Shown here: positions 32,169-42,134 of the stretch, piece after piece
Numbering within the stretch: position 1 is the stretch's first letter
Layout of the letters: each line of letters opens with the position of its first letter
Assembly: GCA_030220185.1 (NCBI GenBank)
Contig: JASPKZ010010219.1
Span: 31,161 to 95,160 of the forward strand
Source: Diploptera punctata
Lineage: Eukaryota > Arthropoda > Insecta > Blattodea > Blaberidae
Reading direction: 5' to 3'
DNA: 64,000 bases
Notes under the pieces: model-generated
The model's input: only the letters and a program-made list of their open reading frames with translations
Databases searched by the model: none
Told to the model about the DNA's origin: nothing
Translations under genes and position numbers: made by a program

Positions 32169-33124
32169 CCAGCTTTTTTTTACCCAAATCTTTACGTTTG
32201 TATATTTTTTGTAATGTATGTTAAATGTTATACAGTAAAAACATTACATTTTTACCCAAATCTTTACGTTTGTATATTTTGTAATGTATGTTAAATGTTA
32301 TACAGTAAAACCTTACATTTTTTACCAAAATCTTTACGGTTTATATTTTTGTAATGTATGTTAAATGTTATACAGTAAAACATTACATTTTTACCCAAAT
32401 CTTTACGTTTGTATATTTTTGTAATGTTATGTTAAATGTTATACAGTTAAAACATTACAATTTTTTACCCAAATCTTTACGTTTGTATATTTTTGTAATG
32501 TATGTTAAATGTTATACAGTATAAACATTACATTTTTTACCCAAATCTTTACGTTTGTATATTTTTGTAATGTATGTTAAATTTTATACAGTAAAAACAT
32601 TACATTTTTACCCAAATCTTTAGTTTGTATATTTTGTAATGTATGTTAAATGTTATACAGTAAAACATTACATTTTTTACCCAAATCTTTACGTTTGTAT
32701 ATTTTTGTAATGTATGTTAAATGTTATACAGTAAAACATTACATTTTTTACCCAAATCTTTACGTTTGTATATTTTTGTAATGTATGTTAAATGTTATAC
32801 AGTAAAACATTACATTTTTACCCAAATCTTACGTTTGTATATTTTTGTAATGTATGTTAAATGTTATACAGTAAAACATTACATTTTTTTACCCAAATCT
32901 TACGTTGTATATTTTTGTAATGTAAAATCTTTACGTTTGTATATTTTTGTAATGTATGTTAAATGTTATACAGTAAAACATTACATTTTTTACCCAAATC
33001 TTTACGTTTGTATATTTTGTAATGTATGTTAAATGTTATACAGTAAAACATTACATTTTTACCCAAATCTTTACGTTTGTATTTTTGTAATGTATGTTAA
33101 ATGTTATACAGTAAAACATTACAA
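32169..33124. repeat. Minisatellite, about 14 units of about 70 bp
   Basis: The unit contains ACCCAAATCTTTACGTTTGT, then ATATTTTTGTAATGTATG, then TTAAATGTTATACAGTAAAA and CATTACATTT. I count 13 full units and one shortened unit near 32900-32935, where a deletion joins TGTAAT to AAATCTTTACG. Units differ mainly in the length of A and T runs (for example TTTTT or TTTTTT before ACCC) and by rare substitutions. The 103-codon frame across it is an artefact. Confidence 0.95.
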
Positions 33125-33871
33125 GTGTATTTAGAGAAAGATAAAATGACAGACAGGTGAAACAATCGACATTACCTTCTTCAGAATCTTAAAAACATTA
33201 TATATTTTCATTTAATTCATATTTAAAGACGCTTTAACGTCTAAGGTAATATTCCGTTAATTTTTAAATGATAATATGAAATAGCGAATGCGTAAAAATT
33301 GATCTTGATAATAACATTTGAACCCAGTACTTGTTTGTTGACCGAGAAAACCCAGGATAACCTCAATCAGGATTATTAATGCCGGGGTTTTAATTCTGGA
33401 TCTCTCGAATACGAGACTCAAATGCTATCGCTTGACAACAATTCGTCCGATATATATAGGTCTATATATACATTGATACAATCTCAACATCAACCATATC
33501 TCGGAAACTGGCAATGCCCATTATTACACCGATTTACTAAACAGAACATAATTACTTAAACAACTGTTGATGAACGTTAGTATCGATGCGAATAGACTGG
33601 AATTATCGACCTAAACTCACTGTGCAGCCAATATATCGGCTTAAAAAAACTAGTGACCCCTATAAAACACATTCAAACTTAGACCAATGTCAAAAGTCTA
33701 ATTGGTATGTATTTAGTTTTGTTCATTAATCTTTACTTATTATTTTATATGATATTATATAAATGTGTCATAATTATATAACCGTATAATATACGGTAAA
33801 GAGAAACACTACCGGAGGAGTTACAGTACCGGACAGCAAGAATTTTGGAATGTTCTATCTATATAAAAGAA

Positions 33872-33872
<1 letters not shown>
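33125..33872. other. Unassigned; possible old SINE near 33330-33460
   Basis: Antisense 33460-33330 has a weak B-box-like TATTCGAGAGATCC and a GGGTTTTCTCGGTC stretch reminiscent of SINE family D, but the match is too poor to delimit. The rest shows nothing. Confidence 0.25.

Positions 33873-33910
<38 letters not shown>
33873..33910. repeat. TA dinucleotide array
   Basis: This is a pure (AT)n run of about 37 bp, just outside the 3' end of the LINE at 33930. Confidence 0.9.
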
Positions 33911-33929
33911 TAAGATAATATGTAGATAG

Positions 33930-34740
33930 ATCATCGGTTGATTAATGTCTTTGACATCGTCCGATTCCTAATAGCCAATTTTGTCGGTCCATCCAATCTC
34001 CTGGTTTTATATGTTTCTCTTAATATATAAACATATTCCCTGACTCCAGGAGGTTTAGGTCTTCCTCTGCTTCGTCGTCCCTCAGGTTTCCATTCCAAAA
34101 CAGATTTTGGTAGCCGATCCTCTTCCATTCGCTGGACAAGTCCGTACCATCTTAATTGCTGAGTTTTAATATAATCTAAAATAGTGTCTTCAATCTTCAT
34201 TTTCTCCCTTATAACTGAGTTTCTAACTTTTTCTCTTCTTGAAATTCTTGCGGCCCTTCGTATAAAATCCATTTCCGTTGCCAAAAGGTACTTATTTGTT
34301 TTTGTTTTTAATGGCCAAAGTTCTGCATTTTTATCCCACAATATTCCATTGAGGCAAGCAATTGCAAATTTTCCTTTATTATTTCTATTTCTTATTTCCT
34401 CTTCATAACTCCCATTTTTTTTTATTTTAATTCCTAAATATGTGATCTCACTACAAGATTTTATTGTTTCTCCAGTCTCCAAAATTAAATTTTGTTCTGG
34501 TTCACCAATTGATAAATATTTTGTTTTTTCATGTTTAAATTTAAACCCCATTTTTCATATTCTTCTATTACTTTTCTAGTCATATATTCTAAATGTTCAT
34601 AATCTTGTGCAATTAACAATTGATCATCTGCAAAATGTAAGTTGTATAAAGTTTTGTTGTTTGAAATAAGAATTCCCATGCTTGAACATTTTCTCCTCCA
34701 ATTCTTTAATATTTCATGTACATATATTGGTTGGGGGATG
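33930..34740 (-). mobile_element. 5'-truncated LINE, RT palm to C-terminus
   Basis: Minus strand: YVHEILKNWRRKC near 34720, then MGILISNNKTLYNLHFADDQ (catalytic FADD) and LLIAQDYEHLEYMTRKVIEE. After a shift, the 206-codon frame 34551-33931 starts MGFKFKHEKTKYLSIGEPEQ. It contains CSEITYLGIKIKKNGSYEEE, ATEMDFIRRAARISRREKVR and IKTQQLRWYGLVQRMEEDRL, then the basic EGRRSRGRPKPPG end. This is one of the better-preserved LINE frames in the window. It lacks the endonuclease and RT fingers. It belongs to a different family from 25690-26560, judging by its ATEMDFIRRAAR wording. Confidence 0.85.
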
Positions 34741-34863
34741 ATGCGGTAGGCCAGCTCCCTCCCATCAGAAAAAAAATTGCAATGCTAAAAAACCTAATAG
34801 AGATAAGCCGGTCAGATTAAAAGGAAGACGAATCAAGCTACGGAAACGAATTCTGCTAATTGG

Positions 34864-34865
<2 letters not shown>

Positions 34866-34893
<28 letters not shown>
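34866..34893. repeat. TA dinucleotide array
   Basis: This is a (TA)n run directly outside the left end of the foldback element at 34894. Insertion into a TA array is common for small DNA elements. Confidence 0.85.
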
Positions 34894-34896
<3 letters not shown>

Positions 34897-35125
34897 TTAC
34901 TTAAACTGAGTAGACGACTTAATACATTATTGTCAAATAATAATATATTCACAATGGCCGTTGTAGTCCTACATTATTTTATATTTTACGTCTACAACTC
35001 CATACATATATAAAATATTACAAGCAAAGAAGCTCATATGATAACATAGGACTACAATGGCCATTGTGAATATATTATTTAATTGAGAATAATGTATTAA
35101 GTCACCTATTGCCTTTAAGTAACTT
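34894..35125. mobile_element. Foldback MITE, 232 bp
   Basis: The left arm begins AAGTTACTTAAACTGAGTAG and contains GACTTAATACATTATT and ATATATTCACAATGGCC, then GTTGTAGTCCTA. The right arm is its inverse (TAGGACTACAATGGCC, TGTGAATATATTATTTAA, AATAATGTATTAAGTC, ending TTTAAGTAACTT). Arms are about 80 bp with few mismatches around a ~75-bp centre. It is non-coding, and its superfamily is unknown. Confidence 0.85.
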
Positions 35126-36729
35126 TTGGTAAGTTCAAAAAGCTATTATAGATCATTAAGTATTTCAGATGAATAAAAATCAGGCAATAATTTTATTAAA
35201 AATAAATTCAAATTTTAAAAGCACAGGCACTTTCCTCAATTTTGTGTGAACCTCAACCAATACCGGAACTTACTATTTCCAGTACTGGACCGGAAAGCAC
35301 GTATCATGCACGATTGATTTTCAAATATTTTTAGTGAGATGGAAATTCCTAAAAATGAAAAGGGGATGAACAGAAAATAAAAATGGACGTTGTTAATGTT
35401 CCGGAGGGAAACTACAGCGTGAGGAATTAGCTGGTCACTTCTCTTTAAAAAAAAAAAGAAAAACACTTCGCAATAATGTGTCCGTGGACTTAAAAGGGGA
35501 ACGTTAAAAACATTTGATTTTGAAATTAACAATTAGCTAATAAACTCTCTGAAATATATGACCAGTTATTTCCTGCCATCAATTAGATCGAATTTTTAAG
35601 TCTAGCCTATAATCTTGCTACCGTACGATACCAATTCACCAAAACGAAGAAGACTGCAGGAAATATATTTTATCCTGGATTCATCAATCGCAATCCCGGA
35701 ATGCGTTTGGAATGAATAATTATGTAAATAGCTCGATTTAACAAAAAGCAAGTATTGTTTTTTATTGTCATATTTTATCTGTGACCGATCAGAAGATAAA
35801 AATCATTGCAAGGAAAATTCTAGGAGAAAAGAAAGTAAAATTTTAACATCGACGCCTTATAATAACATTTTAAGAGAGAGAAGCCAATCTCCTGAGGAAA
35901 CAGAAATAGGCTAAGTGTGTGGAAGTGTTTTTCTAACCTGAAATCTAAGTAAAAATATCACCTTAAAAAACTAGTTTGGAAGAATGGGAATAAACCACAT
36001 CAAAATTACAGGAAGGAGATTAAGTGTTATTTGAGAGTCTTTCGAGGACGATTGGGTACAATGTTATAATTTTGAAAGATGAACTCACCTTAGCCGTGTG
36101 TCAGTGATAGTATAGAATAATTCGTCTACAAACATTGCAATGAATGAGTGTAATGCTCTATGAGATATAAAGAAAAATATTGTTTTTTATTATCAATAAT
36201 AATTTTGTTTACTTTTTTTTTACTTTTACAATGTTTTTAAACGAAAACCATTTTGCCCGGTATTGCAAACAGGTTAATGATTTATACAATTGTACTGTTA
36301 TATTCTGAGCTGCACAACCCATTGTAAGGGAGACAACGAACGAAAACAAATGAGGTGGAGTAGCTAGTACAGCTGTAGGGAATTAATCTATATATTATTC
36401 AGAAACTTTGACCTTCAACCTGCCACCTCCAATCTTACTCTTTTGTATAATGCAAGGATTAAGTTTTTAAAAAAGTAGCCTATATTACTTTTATTTGAAC
36501 ATTCTGAAGTCACTGTAAAAACATTACCCCTACAGACGGTTGTTCTGCTCAGCATAAATGAGTACAATTGCTTTGGAAAATATAACACAAGTCTCGTAAA
36601 GGGAGTTGATTTGAGCATAATGTTTCATATTAACAATTATACCCTCCTTGAGTCTCAGGATGTTATTTCATTAATAGCTAATACCCAGCATGCGCTGCTA
36701 CAACTAAATTAATTAAATATGATTTTTAA
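35126..36729. other. Unassigned sequence
   Basis: This interval shows no recognisable mobile-element coding sequence. Frames at 35236-35532 and 36415-36618 on the minus strand look incidental. It could be intergenic or intronic. Confidence 0.35.
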
Positions 36730-37195
36730 ATGTTTCGTTTCAGTTTAATTCCTACACCTAATGGTTTTAGAGTATAATATATAGCGGCTAAACATTCGCC
36801 ATACCTGAACATTTGTAAGTACAAAGGTATACTCGTACATTACGACGAACCAAACATAGTGGTTGCTAGAATGAATTTTTAATTTCGGATTTCAGGTAAA
36901 CCCCCATTTATAATGGTCCGATTTTGCTATTTTTTTTTTAAATACCTGACTCGGTTTATTTTAATAGCATATAGTCAGTTTCGTTGTAAAACGTCGAAAA
37001 TTTCAACCACTAGGCGATTTTCTATTTTTTTTATTTCCGGTGAACTCCTGCGCCTATAGATTTTAGAGCATAATACCGTAGATGGCGGTTAAACACACAT
37101 CTCTTGATAACCTGTATGTGAAATGTTTATGAAGATCAGAGAAGTGGTTTGGAAGTCTTTAAATGACATACACACATACATTTTCATATAGGACC
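36730..37195 (+). repeat. Unknown repeat F, copy 1
   Basis: From 36870 this matches 57760-58080 in the same orientation. Shared blocks are TTTTTAATTTCGGA, CAGGTAAAC, TTATTTTAATAGCATA, GTTTCGTTGT, AAACTCCT-like, GCGACTGAACA/GCGGTTAAACA and ACACAC near the end. In addition, 36730-36830 and 37025-37125 resemble each other (TTTAGAGTATAATATA / TTTAGAGCATAATACC, then GCGGCTAAACA / GCGGTTAAACA). This suggests an internal duplication of about 300 bp period. It is non-coding. Strand is arbitrary. Confidence 0.6.
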
Positions 37196-37938
37196 CTATA
37201 AAGGCAATTTTTCAACAGATTAGCTTAATAATACAAAATACTTAATTGTCCGGGACTGGAACGAACTTCCCTAACATTGCAAGCCAGTACACTTTGATCG
37301 TTTCATTTCACGTGTCACTCGTAAACATTAACTATACCAAGTTGAAAGAGAAGCTACGTACATATATGACATGTCAGTATGAAAAGGCATAACTTTACCT
37401 CAATCTATTTTTCCCGCTCTCTAGCTTTGTACAATGCATTATTAAATGAAGCAAGAAAGTGCAGATCTTAAAACAGTTGAATGCGTCTGAATCAAATTTA
37501 AAGGAAGTCATGGACAGATGGATCTACTGTAAATCGTGCGTTACAAACAACACCTAAAACTCCATTTTCTGAAATATATTAGGATGTCAGGGAATAAACT
37601 GTTAAGTCGCAAATTGGTCAAAAAGGCTTACATATATTGTGGTCTCGGTTAAAAAAAGTGCTTCCCTAAAAAGTAGTGATTCTATCCTTCACAATTTATT
37701 CCCTTCGACCACAGGTACAATATTTCTCTTCTCTCTTTGTATCAGTTAATTTTTTCCATTTAAATTCGGCAATCGTTTCTTTTTGTACATTTTTATAAGT
37801 TTTCGGTGAAAATGCTGGGTTATATATTTATTGCGAATCATTTAATCATTAAGCGTGATTTCATATTTCATTAAAGTAATATTATTAGTATATTTCTGAT
37901 TAAAACAAACTAATATCTAACTCTTTCTCTCTTTATAG
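37196..37938. other. Unassigned sequence
   Basis: No repeat or coding call can be made. A pyrimidine-rich tract at 37918-37935 leads into the exon-like segment. Confidence 0.35.
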
Positions 37939-38059
37939 GTGTTTCGCGTGAATCTTGTATCGAGGACTTACAGGAACATGACCTGTCGGGAGATTTTCGA
38001 TTTCATATCCCAACTCCGAAAAAACATGAACGTTTAAGACAAAACAATTCACAAGAGAG
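37939..38059 (+). other. Exon-like open segment with splice-like borders
   Basis: CTCTTTCTCTCTTTATAG directly precedes this 121-bp segment and GTAATC follows it, matching acceptor and donor consensus. One frame is open throughout for 39 codons (from VSRESCIEDLQEHDLSGDFR to KKHERLRQNNSQE) with balanced composition. Against this, about 50 bp of it resembles repeat-like sequence at 42885-42935. Both share a CTTACAGG block and then CTGTCGGGAG. It may therefore be part of an old dispersed repeat. I do not recognise the peptide. Confidence 0.25.
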
Positions 38060-38965
38060 GTAATCACTATAGCCAGTCGTATAGTGTCATGAAACAAATA
38101 AATGTTTTGAGTGAAGCCATCAGCGAGTGTGAAGATGTACGTTAAAAGTATATCGTGAAGAAGAGGCTCTATTGGCAGAAAATTAAATGTGTAGACCTAT
38201 ACAGTGAAGTCATGAAGCAATAAAGAAAACTTCGAACTTTTGTGTAAACATCTGTGAAACTTGCATTAAAGATATTCGACACTTTTTCATCACTATCTCC
38301 ATTCCTTTTATGTATTAAACAGAAAAAAATATATATAATACATGTAAATATGTAAAACAGTAACCAGGTATAAGAGTGTAAATAGATAATATAGCAATGT
38401 AATCTGTATAGTTTCAGCAAAGGATAAAAGTTACAGCAAAAATGAAAGTGCAGTTGATTACTTAAGCTCTAGGCAATGAGCATATTTAAGGGCACTCTTA
38501 CAACTCAGGTTTATTATTAATGTCTAAATTAAAAGTTACATCAATGTTCGACAAATGCTCAAAGGCGTGTTATTTCAGGTTTGAGCTTTTTAAGTGTCGT
38601 TAAATCAAGATACGGTATAAGTCCTTTCATTACGTAACTAGTGAATTTTACGCCCTAAAAAAAATTCATAGATGCTGGTCTGCTTTAAACTTATTGCAGT
38701 TAATGATGGAAGCATATCATCCAAAAGAAACCACTGCTCCATAATATATACAGCAATTTTACACCTATTATGCAAACTGACTTTTATATCAATAAAATAT
38801 GTCAACAAAGTTCAAAATATATTCCACATTTCAACTTTTGAGGTTGATATCCCTATCCAGTTAGAAATAAAGTATTAACCTTCAAAAATAAGCAGATCGT
38901 AACTAGCACAAATCATAAATCATGTCAGATGGGATTTGCAATTTGTGTACCAATTAGGTCAAATG
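38060..38965. other. Unassigned sequence
   Basis: No feature with support. Minus-strand frame 38169-38420 is low-complexity and hydrophobic by chance. Confidence 0.35.
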
Positions 38966-39525
38966 CAGGCTATTCAGAAAGAAGGAATATACTTTAAACA
39001 TATATTAATTTCAAACTATAAAAAATAGAAATACAATTCTAACGTTCCTGGAAAGAGAAAAGTTCAAATTTCACTATTTTATGCATTCAATATGAGCACC
39101 ATGTGTCGTACGACAAATATCAAAACGGTGGCACATTTAATGCTACACACGAATAATCTGGTCTCTAGTTATCGAATTCACATCTTCAATAATTCGATGT
39201 CGCAGATTTGCAAGAGTGTCAGGCATAAGGGGGATAAAAACACTGAATTTTACATAACCCCACAAATGAAACTCTAGTGACCTGGCAGGCCATCGGCGAT
39301 GAAGTTGCAAGATTTTGTTTTTATTGCAGACCAAAATATTTAAATAACTGGCTGGAGAAATTATTAAATTGTATTATTATTGTACATGACAGGCATTGGT
39401 GCTGCTGCGACCGTGATCGGAACTTCAAACTTCTCTTTCCAGGAACGTTTTAATTGTGTTTCTATTTTTTGTAGTCTGGAAGAAATACATGTTTGAAATC
39501 TGTTCCTTCTTTCTGAATAGCCCTG
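38966..39525 (-). mobile_element. Internally deleted mariner-like element
   Basis: Inverted ends of about 90 bp: left CAGGCTATTCAGAAAGAAGG, right the inverse of CCTTCTTTCTGAATAGCCCTG. Inner blocks TTTCAAACTATAAAAAATAG and CGTTCCTGGAAAGAGAA are also mirrored near 39415-39475. The internal minus-strand frame keeps only the transposase end: WPARSLEFHLWGYVKFSVF, then TLANLRHRIIEDVNSITRD, then a RTTHGAHIE-like end. The usual PDLTPCDFFLWG wording of this superfamily is recognisable in the first piece. The catalytic domain is deleted, so the unit is non-autonomous at 560 bp. TA is not visible at the left flank. Confidence 0.8.
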
Positions 39526-39683
39526 TATTTTAAATGTTTTAAACGTAATTTGTAATATAACATTTATTGCATGATCTAATAATGTACATCCAGCAGTTTT
39601 CCAATGTTTTTTAAAAGAGCTGATTTTTTGGGATTTGTTATCCTTAAGATTTCAGATTTATTTTGCAATGTTCCTCTGTATGT

Positions 39684-39694
39684 AACTCTATGAT
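39684..39694. repeat. Target-site duplication, left copy
   Basis: AACTCTATGAT is identical to 40652-40662 and brackets the PLE. Confidence 0.85.
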
Positions 39695-39734
39695 ATAAGA
39701 AATAGAAGTTAACAACAGCATAAACTACTTAGAT

Positions 39735-40598
39735 TTGTCTATAACCAAAAATCTACACAACAATAAACTAGAAATCGGTATCTACCGGAAACCCACAAAC
39801 AATGCTCTGGCCATAAACAAAAATTCTACACACCCTTTTCAACAGAAAATTAGTACATTTAATAGCTTAGTCAGTAGAATGTTGAAACTCCTATTAAGCA
39901 AAGACAATTATATCCAAGAACTCAACTACATTAAGTATATGGCAAAAACCAATGGCTATAATGAAGAATTCATAGATAAGCTCGTAAAAAAACAAAAAAG
40001 GAAGAACAACATAACCAACATAACTAAACTAGAAAAAGAATCTGACAACAACAAGAAAACATGGATAACACTTACATACACAGGAAAAGAAACAACAAAA
40101 TTAGCCAATGCACTAAAGAAAGCCGATAAAAACGTAAAAATAGCATACAGAACCAATAACAAATTAAACAACATAATAAACAATAACATTGAAGAAAATA
40201 ACATTTTCAACAGCAAAGGAGTTTATAAACTGACATGTAAGGACTGCAACAAATTTTATATAGGAAGGACAAACAGGAGTTTTAACATCAGATTCAAAGA
40301 ACATTTTCGAGACTTCATTCACGCAGAAGGTAAATCAAGCTATGCAAAACACGTTATCCATGAAGGACATCGCATGTTAAATATTGAAAACACCCTAACA
40401 GTAATGCACAGAGAAAATAATCCAGCGAAGATAAACGTACTCGAAGAGATGGAAATCATGAAAGCAGCTCACAACGACAGCCTGATAAACGAAAACGAAC
40501 CAAATACATGCAACCCCCTCTACCAGATCTTCAGTGAAACACCAGTTTTGAATCCTGCCGATGATGGGACAAGTCCCGAAAGCGCTACAGTTAAATGA
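39735..40598 (+). CDS. PLE C-terminal protein: RT thumb and GIY-YIG endonuclease
   Basis: This 287-codon open frame covers the post-catalytic part of a PLE polyprotein. It starts within the region around IYRKPTNNALAINKN. A lysine-rich linker follows (KTNGYNEEFIDKLVKKQKRK). The GIY-YIG nuclease core then reads GVYKLTCKDCNKFYIGRTN, with NRSFNIRFKEHFRDF after it. The conserved His and Glu region is HAEGKSSYAKHVIHEGH then NVLEEMEIM. It ends SPESATVK. The start codon is arbitrary, since the element is 5'-truncated. It lacks the RT palm, so it cannot retrotranspose by itself. The nuclease domain looks intact by motif. Confidence 0.88.
   Translation: MSITKNLHNNKLEIGIYRKPTNNALAINKNSTHPFQQKISTFNSLVSRMLKLLLSKDNYIQELNYIKYMAKTNGYNEEFIDKLVKKQKRKNNITNITKLEKESDNNKKTWITLTYTGKETTKLANALKKADKNVKIAYRTNNKLNNIINNNIEENNIFNSKGVYKLTCKDCNKFYIGRTNRSFNIRFKEHFRDFIHAEGKSSYAKHVIHEGHRMLNIENTLTVMHRENNPAKINVLEEMEIMKAAHNDSLINENEPNTCNPLYQIFSETPVLNPADDGTSPESATVK
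40555..40590 (+). ncRNA. Hammerhead-like fold in PLE family 2
   Basis: CTG / CAG could form stem I. The core CCGATGA is followed by T, then stem II GGGAC-AA-GTCCC, then GAAA and GCGCTA before CAG. Hammerhead core is CUGAUGA...GAAA; here there is one core change (U4 to C) and one extra U after A9. It lies inside the last codons of the ORF. Hammerhead motifs are known from Penelope-like elements. Activity of this one is doubtful. Confidence 0.4.
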
Positions 40599-40651
40599 TA
40601 ATTAAGTTGAGGAGACGGACCTTTCAGGTGAATATTCTATAATTTTATATT

Positions 40652-40662
40652 AACTCTATGAT
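40652..40662. repeat. Target-site duplication, right copy
   Basis: AACTCTATGAT is the partner of 39684-39694. Confidence 0.85.
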
Positions 40663-41100
40663 TGTTTACCTTTCACAAGATATTTTACAAAACAAGCTGA
40701 ATTTATTTTGTTGGAAGCAGAAATGCATCTTCGAACTTAGATTAATAAACTTTTGGAACCGATACATGGGTATGGAAAATACGAGACACGAATGTCAGTT
40801 AACAGATTTGAACTTAATAACCTAACATTTACTTTAAGCCTATTCCTACTCCATGTATACACTCCAAACTGCGTAAATTTATTTTATCTACTTTACGAAA
40901 TGAGTTCGTTCAGACGTTTCATTTGAGACTAGTATTCGAAAGATCCTGAGTTCGAATTAAAACTCCGACTAATTTGACTAGGATTTTATCATAATCTTCC
41001 CCAGTCAGGTAAATACTGGGTTTGATTGCATTGCTGCAATCCGTATGACAATCATCGTTTTGTGTTCCATTAATAGGCCTATATATTATTACATGCGTTT

Positions 41101-41333
41101 TAACCCTTAAATTCATAATGTATCCTTTTGGATACACCAGTTGGTTTAATTAATTTAATATTTTTAATAAATCAGAAAAAAACGAACTGAAAAGAAACCA
41201 CTTAAATATGTGTCTAATTATACAAAATACCTAATAATAACAGTTATAAAAAATTCCGTTTTCAGTGCGGTCCGCCACAGTCAAATAACTGACATAAGAC
41301 ATTTGTCTTCTGCCAATTTAAGGGTTAAACAAT
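41101..41333 (+). repeat. Repeat shared with the 5' end of the gag-like element
   Basis: 41101-41305 matches the minus strand of 61400-61195 through blocks TTGGATACA, TTAATAAATCAGAAAAAAACG, AAACCACTTAAATATGTGTC, TAATTATACAAAATACCTAA and TCCGTTTTCAGTGCGGTCCG. The segment is bounded by inverted TTAACCCTTAAATT (41101) and AATTTAAGGGTTAA (41319-41332), giving it a MITE-like outline. It may be a solo promoter/5' UTR of the LINE at 59480-61201 or a small DNA element inserted there. Confidence 0.6.
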
Positions 41334-41694
41334 CGATGCAGTAAAAGTGTCTGTCCATGGATGTTTATTGACTGTTGAATTATGATTGATTAACGTAACA
41401 AATGAACTGAACGGCCATCTTATAATTAAATTCAGTGCATCAATCATAAAATTAAACTTTTATTTTGTTACCGGTCAAATGTTTCACCTTGCGTTGAGTA
41501 ATTACAAACGTATATTCAACGGAATGTTAATTTAATCAATTAAGTAGGTTGCAATATTACATATCATGACGAAGATAAATGTTAATGTCATAGTAGTAAA
41601 TTTATATTCATTTTTAATTTACAGGTCACATATGTGTATGATCAGTACGAGTCTTAACTCTACATGACATGTGGACGCTGAAACTGAAGTTACG
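41334..41694. other. Unassigned sequence
   Basis: No repeat or coding call can be made. Confidence 0.35.
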
Positions 41695-42134
41695 CATCCC
41701 TGGTTGGATGAACAGGCTTCATTTGGATGTTCTAATTTGTATTGATTTCGATCCGATATGTGGCAATGAAAAATACCAGTGACGAATTTCAGTTAACATA
41801 TTTTAACTTAAGAACTAAATTTAAGTTATTTTAAACTTCTTTTTATACTCTATGTAGGCCCAGGATACACCAAACTGCATACAATTATTATATCAATGAA
41901 ACTAAATGGCTCCGATATATCATTTGAGAGTAGTATTCAGAAAATCCTTAGTTGAAATTTCGAACAATTTTATCAGTAATTTAAGTATTTTGGATTCAAA
42001 ATTTGTATCATTAAATGTTAATAAAACAATATGAGAATTTTTACCAGAGATCCAGATTTACAAATATATTATTAGGAAAGAGTAACAACGAGTAGGCTAT
42101 ATATGTGTAAGAAATATGTGTAACAATATATAAT

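Larger units (their letters stand above)
39695..40651 (+). mobile_element. Penelope-like element family 2, 5'-truncated
   Basis: Exact 11-bp target duplications mark both ends. The copy begins in the region just downstream of the RT catalytic motif and ends at TTTTATATT. It carries no inverted segment, unlike 26674-28828. Sequence identity with the 26674-28542 body appears high (only scattered differences by eye), and the frame here is open. Confidence 0.93.
40690..41965. repeat. Diverged direct repeat pair, about 1 kb apart
   Basis: 40690-40970 and 41695-41965 share ordered blocks: GAAAATACGAG / GAAAAATACCAG, then GAATGTCAGTTAACA / GAATTTCAGTTAACA, then TTTGAACTTAA / TTTTAACTTAA, CACTCCAAACTGC / CACCAAACTGC, and CATTTGAGACTAGTATTCG / CATTTGAGAGTAGTATTCA. 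Divergence is considerable. They could be LTR remnants or a segmental duplication. I see no coding sequence between them. Confidence 0.55.

Noticed and set aside
32721..33032. 103-codon ORF with a repeated peptide
   Set aside because: It is a by-product of the ~70-bp minisatellite, whose other units are not open in the same frame.
32169..33124. CRISPR-like array (regular ~70-bp repetition)
   Set aside because: There are no unique spacers between repeats; the whole unit is repeated, and the window is clearly eukaryotic.
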